DNA of 64,000 nt from Mediterranea massiliensis (lineage in GTDB: Bacteria > Bacteroidota > Bacteroidia > Bacteroidales > Bacteroidaceae). The stretch lies in contig SUXZ01000004.1 in the NCBI GenBank assembly GCA_015060685.1, forward strand, positions 118,640 to 182,639, written 5' to 3'. The notes below the pieces were generated by a model. It had not been told where the DNA came from. It saw only the letters and a program-made list of their open reading frames with translations, and searched no databases. This document shows positions 30,953-38,950 of the stretch, one piece after another. Position 1 is the first letter of the stretch. Every line of letters begins with the position of its first letter. Position numbers and translations under genes: made by a program.

Positions 30953-31093
30953 ATGAATGAAAAAATGAAAGAAACAGTGTTTCAAGACTACGAAGCTCCA
31001 CAGGTGGAGATAGTAGAAGTAGAGGTGGAACAAGGCTTCCAAGCCAGTGGCGACCCACGCGATTATGGATATGGCGACCATTTTAGTAACTAA
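30953..31093 (+). CDS. Small acidic protein, 46 aa: MNEKMKETVFQDYEAPQVEIVEVEVEQGFQASGDPRDYGYGDHFSN
   Basis: Complete ORF ending 3 nt before the fimbrillin-like ORF; resembles the small YEAP-VE type proteins seen next to Bacteroidota fimbrillin-like genes. Confidence 0.7.
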   Translation: MNEKMKETVFQDYEAPQVEIVEVEVEQGFQASGDPRDYGYGDHFSN

Positions 31094-31096
31094 ACA

Positions 31097-32644
31097 ATGA
31101 CAGCTATGAAACGATTTTTTATCTACACATTGATTTGCTCGTTGACAGCTCTAATGGGTTGCGACAAGAACGACGAGGTAATGAACAACCTTGCAACAAC
31201 AAACGGCAAGAAAGTGACCGTAACCGCCAATATTCAAGGCGATGCAGCTACACGTGTGACACTGACGCAAAACGATGCCGACCCCACTAAACCTTTCGTA
31301 AAAGTGGATTGGAATGCAAGCGGCGAAACATTCAACGCTTATGCGAAAGGAGGAACAACACCTATCGTCTTTACACAAACTGCCGACACAGAAGACAGCA
31401 AGAACCTGTTCGAAGGCACGCTGAACGGAACAGCTCCGTACACCCTTTACTATGGCGACAAGGAATATAACCTCTCTGCACAAGACGGCACGCTGAACGA
31501 GGCGTATGTATTGATGCAAGCTACGGCTACCGACTTTAGCACCACCATCGACTTTGAACACAAAACAGCTATTCTGAAGCCTACATTCATCAAGGTGGAC
31601 GATGCAGTGCTTGCCAACAACACCATTACCAAAATCGTAATGGAGGGCATTAAGAACCCGACAGCAACAACTGAATCAGGAAGCATCACTGTAACGCCAT
31701 CGGCTTTAGGGGATATTTACATCTTCCTACCGGCATTCGAAAGCTATACAGCTGACCATACCTTTACCTTCATTGTTACCGCTGGTGGTCAGGACTACAA
31801 AGCTACACTTACCATCCCTAATGGGAAAAGCATCGAAGCCGGTAAGTTCTATACCGCTGCCATTACTATTGCAGCGATTCCTTACCTCACTTTCACGGCT
31901 CAGGGAGAGCAGACGTTTAAGATGAAAATTAATGGGGAAAATTATACTTTACCCAATACTTTGCAATACTCCGTAGGCGGTAGCGCTTGGACACAACTCA
32001 CTGCAGGTGAATCAATCATTTTTGGTGGAGCAAACGGCAACTTACGCTTACGTGGAAAGAGCAGCACAGGTACGGCTAAAGATGATATGGATTTTAGTTA
32101 TATAGAATTTGGAAATAGCACTCCCGTAGCTTGTACAGGCGATATTCGTACCTTGGTGGATTGGAAAGACTATGAAAATGCCGTCACAAGCAGTGCACGC
32201 TTCATTGGCTTATTCTTCGGATGTAGTGATTTGACTACAGCCCCCGCTCTTCCGTCTACTACCTTGGCGGAAGATTGCTATGTTGGCATGTTCCGAGGTT
32301 GCACCTCGCTAACTACTGCCCCCGCCCTTCCGGCTACTACTTTGAAGAATAATTGCTATGCTCTTATGTTCTATGGTTGCACCTCGCTAGCTACTGCCCC
32401 CACCCTTCCGGCTACTACCTTGGCAAATAATTGCTATGCTAGTATGTTCTATGGTTGCACCTCACTAAATAGTATCACCATGCTGGCTACGGACATCAGT
32501 GCTAGCGATTGTTTGCAGAGATGGGTACAAAATGTGGCTGCAACGGGTACATTTACCAAAGCCGCAGCAATGACATCGCTACCTACCGGTAAAAACGGCA
32601 TCCCCGAAGGATGGACGGTACAAGATTATTCCGTAACTCCATAA
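31097..32644 (+). CDS. Fimbrillin-like surface lipoprotein with C-terminal Cys-containing 26-aa repeats
   Basis: Lipobox-like LTALMGCDK; fimbrillin-like N-terminal part; repeats MF(R/Y)GCTSLTTAPALPATTL..NCYA. Confidence 0.75.
   Translation: MTAMKRFFIYTLICSLTALMGCDKNDEVMNNLATTNGKKVTVTANIQGDAATRVTLTQNDADPTKPFVKVDWNASGETFNAYAKGGTTPIVFTQTADTEDSKNLFEGTLNGTAPYTLYYGDKEYNLSAQDGTLNEAYVLMQATATDFSTTIDFEHKTAILKPTFIKVDDAVLANNTITKIVMEGIKNPTATTESGSITVTPSALGDIYIFLPAFESYTADHTFTFIVTAGGQDYKATLTIPNGKSIEAGKFYTAAITIAAIPYLTFTAQGEQTFKMKINGENYTLPNTLQYSVGGSAWTQLTAGESIIFGGANGNLRLRGKSSTGTAKDDMDFSYIEFGNSTPVACTGDIRTLVDWKDYENAVTSSARFIGLFFGCSDLTTAPALPSTTLAEDCYVGMFRGCTSLTTAPALPATTLKNNCYALMFYGCTSLATAPTLPATTLANNCYASMFYGCTSLNSITMLATDISASDCLQRWVQNVAATGTFTKAAAMTSLPTGKNGIPEGWTVQDYSVTP
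32210..32443 (+). repeat. Three 78-bp (26-codon) tandem units plus a partial fourth
   Basis: Unit starts at 32210, 32288, 32366; partial from 32444. Confidence 0.9.
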
Positions 32645-32663
32645 TAAAATCATATTTCCCCAT

Positions 32664-32695
32664 AAAAAGCTACTTCCATTGGAGGTAGCTTTTTT
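32664..32695 (+). terminator. Intrinsic terminator of the fimbrillin-like gene
   Basis: AAAAGCTACttCC-att-GGagGTAGCTTTT followed by T-run. Confidence 0.8.
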
Positions 32696-32828
32696 GTTGC
32701 AAAGATACATCTACGAATAAGGTTTAGGGGTGTTGAAAATTTGTTGAAAACTTCTGCCTATTTTATATTGCGCGAGCGAAATTTTCCATTTATATTTGCA
32801 CGGAATAAAAAGAGTTTAGTCAATAAAA

Positions 32829-34109
32829 ATGAGTCTCACTACAGCACATATCGTTGGCCTTCGCTACTACTTACAAGAGCCCCTCTTGACATCCTTGTTG
32901 AGCTGCACGGATGCATCGCAATTGCCTTGGCAGAACAAGCCGGTCTATCTAATGACCGACAAGGAATGCGAGCAGGACGATAGCGCTGTTTTGGCGTGCG
33001 ACGAAGTCGGCTTGCCGCTTGGTCACATCAGTCACATAGAGGCTCCGCACGTTGCTCAGCAATTGGGGAACGACATCACCTCTATCATCGAAGGTAATAT
33101 AATTGGCGTAGATGCTACGCGCCGTTCGCTCATCATAAAGCTGAAAAATGAGGTTGCCAAGTTGCAGCAGCCGCACACCGCCATTACGATACAAATTGAT
33201 GGAGTGGCGAAGATGAACATAAAATGGCCTAAGAAGCTAGCCGACGCCAATCGAGCGCTGACCATAGCTAGCGGCATGACCGAGAAGTATGCCGATTGGA
33301 ACGATACCTGTCAGCGTGTGTTCGACAACTTGATGCAGACAACCCTTTGCGACTTATCGAGCGAAACGTATCGTAAGCGAGTAGCACTGGCCGAGGCGTG
33401 TAAAAACAAAGCCGATGAGCGGTGGAAGCAAATGGGCGATAGGCTATTTGCGCTTATCGATCACATGGGTGGTGACGAGTTGATGCAGCGTTGGCTGGCG
33501 TGCGAATTGCCGCAATTATTGGCCGACGCAAAGGTGCAAAACGCCGTAAACAACTATGCCGAATATACCACACAGCAGTGTTACGATGCGTTGTTGAAAT
33601 TTCCCTGCGAGTTGGGGCGTATATGGTTGTCGGGCAATAAGATGCTCTTTGCCAAGCGTCTATATTACACCAAGATATCCTTCGAATCGATGTTGCAACT
33701 GCTTGTGCTCATTGCTATGAATAGCGAACACACCTCAATCGCTACGTCAAATCAAACCGTAAGCCGTTCGGGCAGCATAAGCAAAGAACAGCGCATTGCA
33801 CAAGCCATCCTCGAGGTGCAACCGCTCATCAAGCAGAAAGGACATTGGCTTGCCATCTACCGCATCTTGGCGGACGAAGGCCTTGTGAACAACTACTCCG
33901 AATTGGCAAACTATGTGCACTCCACATTAGGCATCGACGCCAGTCTGCTGTCCAAACCCATCAATGCTGATACCATTGGCAAAGCAGCCATCAGCAAGGG
34001 GCTACCGCAAGATAAATCGTTTGCCTATTGGGAAACCAATCAAAAGCGCAACAACATTGCTACGCTCTATGGCATAGCCAGCGAGTTTAAGGCGTTGGCT
34101 GGGCTGTAA
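32829..34109 (+). CDS. HIRAN-like domain protein of unknown function
   Basis: VYLMTDKECEQDDSAVLACDEVGLPLGHISHIEAPHVAQQL resembles a HIRAN core; the rest unassigned. Confidence 0.5.
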   Translation: MSLTTAHIVGLRYYLQEPLLTSLLSCTDASQLPWQNKPVYLMTDKECEQDDSAVLACDEVGLPLGHISHIEAPHVAQQLGNDITSIIEGNIIGVDATRRSLIIKLKNEVAKLQQPHTAITIQIDGVAKMNIKWPKKLADANRALTIASGMTEKYADWNDTCQRVFDNLMQTTLCDLSSETYRKRVALAEACKNKADERWKQMGDRLFALIDHMGGDELMQRWLACELPQLLADAKVQNAVNNYAEYTTQQCYDALLKFPCELGRIWLSGNKMLFAKRLYYTKISFESMLQLLVLIAMNSEHTSIATSNQTVSRSGSISKEQRIAQAILEVQPLIKQKGHWLAIYRILADEGLVNNYSELANYVHSTLGIDASLLSKPINADTIGKAAISKGLPQDKSFAYWETNQKRNNIATLYGIASEFKALAGL

Positions 34110-34113
34110 AATT

Positions 34114-34157
34114 CCGATTTTATTCGGATAATCCTCCGATTTTATTCCGATAATCCT
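34114..34157 (+). repeat. Two tandem 22-bp repeats (21/22 identical)
   Basis: CCGATTTTATTCGGATAATCCT then CCGATTTTATTCCGATAATCCT. Confidence 0.85.
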
Positions 34158-34182
34158 ATTTTTTTCCGCTCTATTCCGATTG

Positions 34183-34214
34183 CTTGCCTAACGCAGTTGG
34201 CAGCACTACTTTTG
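34183..34214 (+). promoter_or_regulatory. Candidate promoter of the 34285-37352 gene cluster
   Basis: CTTG, 20-bp spacer, TACTTTTG. Confidence 0.55.
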
Positions 34215-34284
34215 TCTCACAATCGAACGAAAACGTATCGGTTGTGAAGTAATTCTATTATTAAATTTTTAAAACAAAAAGAAA

Positions 34285-34557
34285 ATGAAGAAAATTTTAA
34301 AAGTAGTGAGTCAAGGCGAGGCCTTCGACGTGCAAAAGAAAGATGGCGGTACTATCAAGAAATGTACCTTGGTATTGCAAGAGGTGGGTGGACAATATGA
34401 GAACACCTTTGTGGTGAATCTGCTTGGCAACCTTGCCGGCTGCAAGTTCTACAAGGACGAGCTGGTGTATGCAGTGCTCTATTTCACTGTGCATGAGTAT
34501 AACGGGAATATGTATCAGGAGATTTCGGCTCGCGACGTAATCAAAATTAATAAGTAG
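34285..34557 (+). CDS. Small protein, possibly OB-fold/SSB-like
   Basis: 90 aa; GTIKKCTLVLQEVGGQYENTFVVNLLGNLA pattern, length and neighbourhood. Confidence 0.45.
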   Translation: MKKILKVVSQGEAFDVQKKDGGTIKKCTLVLQEVGGQYENTFVVNLLGNLAGCKFYKDELVYAVLYFTVHEYNGNMYQEISARDVIKINK

Positions 34558-34695
34558 TCAAGTAGTGAGTAGTCAAGTAGTTAAGTAGAAATGTCTGCAA
34601 ACAAACAAATTTAAATCTGAGGTTTGAGTGAGGGTTAGTTCGAACGTAAACGGTGGCCGCCATTTCCCTAACTTCCTCATTAAAATTCAGAGAAA

Positions 34696-35085
34696 ATGAA
34701 AGATATTCTTTTCAACAAAATCGAGATGGATACACAAACAGTGTATCAGATGAATGGGGACATCAACATTTTCCCCATGGGTTACGAACAACACAAAGCG
34801 CCCATCATGGAGAAGCGGCTATGCTACAAGGGTAGTGTACACCTTGACGAGGACGGCAAGGCACATGTGAAGCGGTATAATATCGGCTCGCAAGGCACGC
34901 GATACATCACCCTATGCGAAACAGAGCATTGTATCGTGAAACGGGCACGCAAGACGGGGCTGATTGTGGAGTCGTGGCACTTTAACCCAACAATGTCGCT
35001 AAGCGACATTCAAGAGGTGAAAGAGCGCGAACGCCCACGCATAGAGGCGTACTACAAGAGCAGAAAGGAGGTTACACAATGGTAG
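34696..35085 (+). CDS. Hypothetical protein, 129 aa
   Basis: Complete ORF overlapping the next gene by 7 nt. Confidence 0.6.
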   Translation: MKDILFNKIEMDTQTVYQMNGDINIFPMGYEQHKAPIMEKRLCYKGSVHLDEDGKAHVKRYNIGSQGTRYITLCETEHCIVKRARKTGLIVESWHFNPTMSLSDIQEVKERERPRIEAYYKSRKEVTQW

Positions 35086-37352
35086 GCTATCTGAACAACA
35101 ACTTCGACAAGCAGTGGAAATTGTGCCCGATGGAGAAGTTTTATGAGATTGCAAGCAGCGAATCGGTGGCGAAAGCCATCGCCGCTGTGCGCGGCGGCAA
35201 CAAGAATGCCAAGCGCAGCTTGCCGGCTTTTCTCTTTGCCGGACGGCTGGACGAGGCACGATACAAGGAGTACTTGGCGCAATGCCAGGCAAATGGCACC
35301 AAACCGAAGGGTAGCCGATGCGAGGAGTTTCTGCTGCCTACGGGCTTCTTTATGATGGATTTCGACCGCACCGAAGGGGATGCTTACGCACTGTACATGA
35401 AGTTTATGCAGACGATGCGCGAAAGGGGCATTGAGACAAAGGGCTTCTTGGCGTTGGCGCACCGCACACCCGGTGGACACGGCTTGCGGTTGGTGCTTTG
35501 CCGACGTGCCGGCAGCACGATTGAGGCCGATCAGCGATGGATTGCCGGGATGATGCAGGAAGAGATTGATGAGGTGTGCAAGGATTTGTCGCGGTTGAGT
35601 TATGCGGTGACAACAGCGGATATTTTCTATTGTGATAATGAGTTGTTGTTTAGCGAGGAGATGTGGACAGATAGCGATAAGGGTTTAGTGATTAGTGAGG
35701 AAACCGCTAATCACTCATCACTAACCGCTAAACACTCAAATACATTTCCAACGACTTACAAAGGCGTGGCGTATTCCGAAATCCTTGCGGCCATCGCCGA
35801 AGAATTGGGTGGCGAACCGGAAGAGGGTGAGCGCAACGCGAAGGTGCTACGCATGGCAAGCTCGCTTCGACACATCTGCGACAACAACGCCGAGTGGCTG
35901 ATGGAAATCATCCCCACCTACGGATTGCCCGAAGAGGAGTGGAAGAAGACTATTCAGAATGCGTGCAAGGATGGGTTGAAGTATGGAACGACGAAAGTTT
36001 TGCAAGCAGCGCTTTCGAAGTTAAGAGTTATGAGTTCTGAGTTAAGAGTTGGAGATTACACAGCACTCAGCACTCAAAACTCAGAACTCAGCAGCACTCC
36101 TCCCAAGATGCCTTCGAAGCTTCCGCCATTGATTGAGCTGCTCACCTCGCGCACCCCCGATATTTACAAACCTGCCGTGGCGCATGCGGTGTTTCCAGCG
36201 CTGGGCGTACACCTACACAACACAACATTCAGATATATTGATAACGTGCGCCACGAGGCGACGTTGATGAACGTGCTAATGGCACCAACAGGCGCGGGAA
36301 AGAATTGCATTACGGAGCCAATAAATCGCATCATGGCGGACATCCGCGTGCGCGACGAAGAGAACTTGGCACGCGAAAAGGCGTGGAAGGATGAGGTGAA
36401 CCGTAAGGGGGCAAACAAGGATAAGCAGAAGCGCCCCGAAGGGCTTGTGATTCAAGAGATTGATGCGGACATGACTAACCCGGCATTCGTGATGCGCATG
36501 GCGGAGGCAAACGGCCACTTCCTCTACACGCGACTGAACGAGATTGACCAATTCAACGCGCTGAAGGGTAACGGCAAGGGGGGGCAGCACTTCCAAATTA
36601 TGTGCCTGGCATTCGACCCCAACAACCGCTACGGACAAACGCGCGTGGGCACGCAATCGGTGACGGAGAAGGTGACCATCCGATTCAACTGGAATGCATC
36701 GACCACCGTCGACAAGGGGGTGCGCTACTTCAACGGCGTGCTGACGGATGGGCCGATAAGTCGCATAAACTTCTGCACCATACCCGAACGCGAGATTGGC
36801 GCAGAGATGCCCATCTATGGCACGTACGACGAGGCGTTCGACGAGCAATTGGCACCCTACATCGAACGGTTGGTGGCGGCCAACGGATTGGTGGATTGCC
36901 CCGAAGCCTACGCCCTGGCCAAACGGTTGAGGGACGAGAGTGCGGAGGTGGCGATAAAATCGCAAGACCGCACCTACGAAAACCTTTCGTTCAGAGCCAA
37001 CGTAATTGCCTACCTGAAGGCGTGCGTGCTACACGTGGCACATGGCGGTTGGGACGAGTCGTTCGACGAGTTTATCCGATGGAGCAAGGAGTATGACCTT
37101 TGGTGCAAGATGCACTTCTTTGGCGCAGAGATTGAGGCGGAAGAGGAACGTGGACGTGCCAAGCGTTCGAACAGCAGAGGGCCGCAAAACAACTTGGATT
37201 TTCTTGCGGTAGAATTCGGCATTGAACAAGTTAGGGAGTTGTATGCTCGTCTGAGAAAAGAGCCTCGTTTAGTTAAAGAGAGTATCCGAAATTGGGTGCG
37301 ACGAGGATATATCATCGAGGTGGGTAATAATCGCTACCGCAAAGTGAAATAA
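35079..37352 (+). CDS. VirE N-terminal-like / DUF3987-like protein (primase-helicase-like)
   Basis: N-terminal part with FFMMDFDRTEGDAYALYMKF; C-terminal part with NVLMAPTGAGKNCITEPINRIMADI. Confidence 0.75.
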   Translation: MVGYLNNNFDKQWKLCPMEKFYEIASSESVAKAIAAVRGGNKNAKRSLPAFLFAGRLDEARYKEYLAQCQANGTKPKGSRCEEFLLPTGFFMMDFDRTEGDAYALYMKFMQTMRERGIETKGFLALAHRTPGGHGLRLVLCRRAGSTIEADQRWIAGMMQEEIDEVCKDLSRLSYAVTTADIFYCDNELLFSEEMWTDSDKGLVISEETANHSSLTAKHSNTFPTTYKGVAYSEILAAIAEELGGEPEEGERNAKVLRMASSLRHICDNNAEWLMEIIPTYGLPEEEWKKTIQNACKDGLKYGTTKVLQAALSKLRVMSSELRVGDYTALSTQNSELSSTPPKMPSKLPPLIELLTSRTPDIYKPAVAHAVFPALGVHLHNTTFRYIDNVRHEATLMNVLMAPTGAGKNCITEPINRIMADIRVRDEENLAREKAWKDEVNRKGANKDKQKRPEGLVIQEIDADMTNPAFVMRMAEANGHFLYTRLNEIDQFNALKGNGKGGQHFQIMCLAFDPNNRYGQTRVGTQSVTEKVTIRFNWNASTTVDKGVRYFNGVLTDGPISRINFCTIPEREIGAEMPIYGTYDEAFDEQLAPYIERLVAANGLVDCPEAYALAKRLRDESAEVAIKSQDRTYENLSFRANVIAYLKACVLHVAHGGWDESFDEFIRWSKEYDLWCKMHFFGAEIEAEEERGRAKRSNSRGPQNNLDFLAVEFGIEQVRELYARLRKEPRLVKESIRNWVRRGYIIEVGNNRYRKVK
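35682..35737. repeat. GTTTAGTGATTAGTGAG / CACTAACCGCTAAAC word repeat in frame inside a CDS
   Basis: Same word family as 29951-30125; encodes part of GLVISEETANHSSLTAKHS. Confidence 0.75.
36019..36098. repeat. GAGTTCTGAGTT...AACTCAGAACTC word repeat in frame inside the same CDS
   Basis: 12-bp perfect inverted arms at 36032-36043 and 36078-36089. Confidence 0.8.
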
Positions 37353-37360
37353 TCGTTAGA

Positions 37361-37394
37361 AGGGTGCATCGTTTCTGTTTTGATGCACCCTTTT
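37361..37394 (+). terminator. Intrinsic terminator of the VirE/DUF3987-like gene
   Basis: GGGTGCATC / GATGCACCC then T4. Confidence 0.8.
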
Positions 37395-37404
37395 AGTATA
37401 AAAT

Positions 37405-37434
37405 GCGGTCAGTTGGTCAATTGGTCAGTTTTTT
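37405..37434 (-). repeat. 30-bp repeat at the right boundary of accessory region A
   Basis: Reverse complement AAAAAACTGACCAATTGACCAACTGACCGC matches 28397-28426 at 29/30. Confidence 0.8.
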
Positions 37435-37503
37435 TCGGCATACCTCTATAGATTGAAAAATTATCCTTATCTTTGTCTGATTATTAACCTTTGACGAATA
37501 AGG

Positions 37504-38871
37504 ATGGCAAAAGAAAAAACACTATATGTATGCTCCAATTGCGGACAGGAGTCGCCCAAGTGGGTGGGGAAGTGTCCGGCTTGCGGACAATGGAATACGT
37601 ATCAAGAGCAGGTGGTGCGCAAGGAACCGCTATCGGTGCGACCGGTGCATGCCGTGGAGGTGGGCAAAGCGAAGCCAATGCCGCTACACGAGGTGGAGGC
37701 AGGCGACGAACCGCGCATCGACCTGAACGATGCTGAGTTCAACCGCGTATTGGGTGGCGGACTGGTGCCGGGCTCGCTGGTGCTGATAGGGGGCGAACCG
37801 GGCATAGGCAAATCTACACTGGTGCTGCAAACGGTGCTGCGCATGACGGGTAAACAGGTGCTATACGTCAGCGGCGAGGAGAGTGCCCGACAACTGAAAC
37901 TGCGTGCCGACAGATTATCTACTTCGCCAAGCAACTGCCTGATTGTGTGCGAAACGCTGCTCGAACAAATCTTTGTGCACATTAAGAATACGCAACCCGA
38001 CTTGGTGATTATCGACTCCATTCAGACGATTATGTCCGAACTGGTGGATTCATCGCCCGGAAGCATTACGCAGGTGCGCGAGTGCTCGGCGGCTATCCTG
38101 CGCTTTGCCAAGGAGAACCATACGCCGGTCATCCTGATTGGTCACATCAACAAGGAGGGCAGCATTGCCGGCCCGAAGGTGCTGGAGCACATTGTGGACA
38201 CGGTGCTGCAATTTGAGGGCGACCAACACTACATGTACCGCATCTTGCGTAGCATCAAGAACCGCTTTGGTAGTACCGCCGAACTGGGCATCTACGAGAT
38301 GCGACAGGATGGCTTGCGACAGGTGAGCAACCCGTCGGAGCTGCTGCTGACACAAGACCACGACGGCATGAGCGGCATAGCCATTGCATCGGCCATCGAG
38401 GGGGTGCGCCCCTTCCTGATAGAGACACAGGCGCTGGTCAGCTCGGCGGTGTATGGCAACCCGCAACGCTCGGCAACGGGCTTCGACACGCGACGCATGA
38501 ACATGCTGCTGGCGGTATTGGAGAAGCGCGTAGGCTTTAAGCTGGCGCAGAAAGATGTCTTCCTGAACATTGCCGGCGGCTTGCGCGTGAATGACCCCGC
38601 CATCGACCTGGCGGTGATTAGCGCCATCCTCTCGAGCAACATGGATGTGGCCATCGATGCCGATGTGTGCATGGCGGGCGAGGTGGGCCTATCGGGCGAG
38701 ATACGACCGGTGAACCGCATCGAACAACGCATTGGCGAGGCCGAGAAACTGGGATTCAAACGCTTCCTGCTACCCAAGTACAACATGCAGGGACTGGACA
38801 CCCGGAAATGGAACATCGAACTAGTGCCGGTGAGAAAAGTGGAAGAAGCCTTCCGCGCCTTGTTTGGATAA
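37504..38871 (+). CDS. radA: DNA repair protein RadA
   Basis: CSNCGQESPKWVGKCPACGQWNT zinc finger, GGEPGIGKSTL Walker A, KNRFG motif. Confidence 0.97.
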   Translation: MAKEKTLYVCSNCGQESPKWVGKCPACGQWNTYQEQVVRKEPLSVRPVHAVEVGKAKPMPLHEVEAGDEPRIDLNDAEFNRVLGGGLVPGSLVLIGGEPGIGKSTLVLQTVLRMTGKQVLYVSGEESARQLKLRADRLSTSPSNCLIVCETLLEQIFVHIKNTQPDLVIIDSIQTIMSELVDSSPGSITQVRECSAAILRFAKENHTPVILIGHINKEGSIAGPKVLEHIVDTVLQFEGDQHYMYRILRSIKNRFGSTAELGIYEMRQDGLRQVSNPSELLLTQDHDGMSGIAIASAIEGVRPFLIETQALVSSAVYGNPQRSATGFDTRRMNMLLAVLEKRVGFKLAQKDVFLNIAGGLRVNDPAIDLAVISAILSSNMDVAIDADVCMAGEVGLSGEIRPVNRIEQRIGEAEKLGFKRFLLPKYNMQGLDTRKWNIELVPVRKVEEAFRALFG

Positions 38872-38950
38872 TGAATAAAATATCATATATTTGCAACGTT
38901 TTTATTAACCAACTCACTAACTCACTAAATAACTAACACTCTTTATAATA

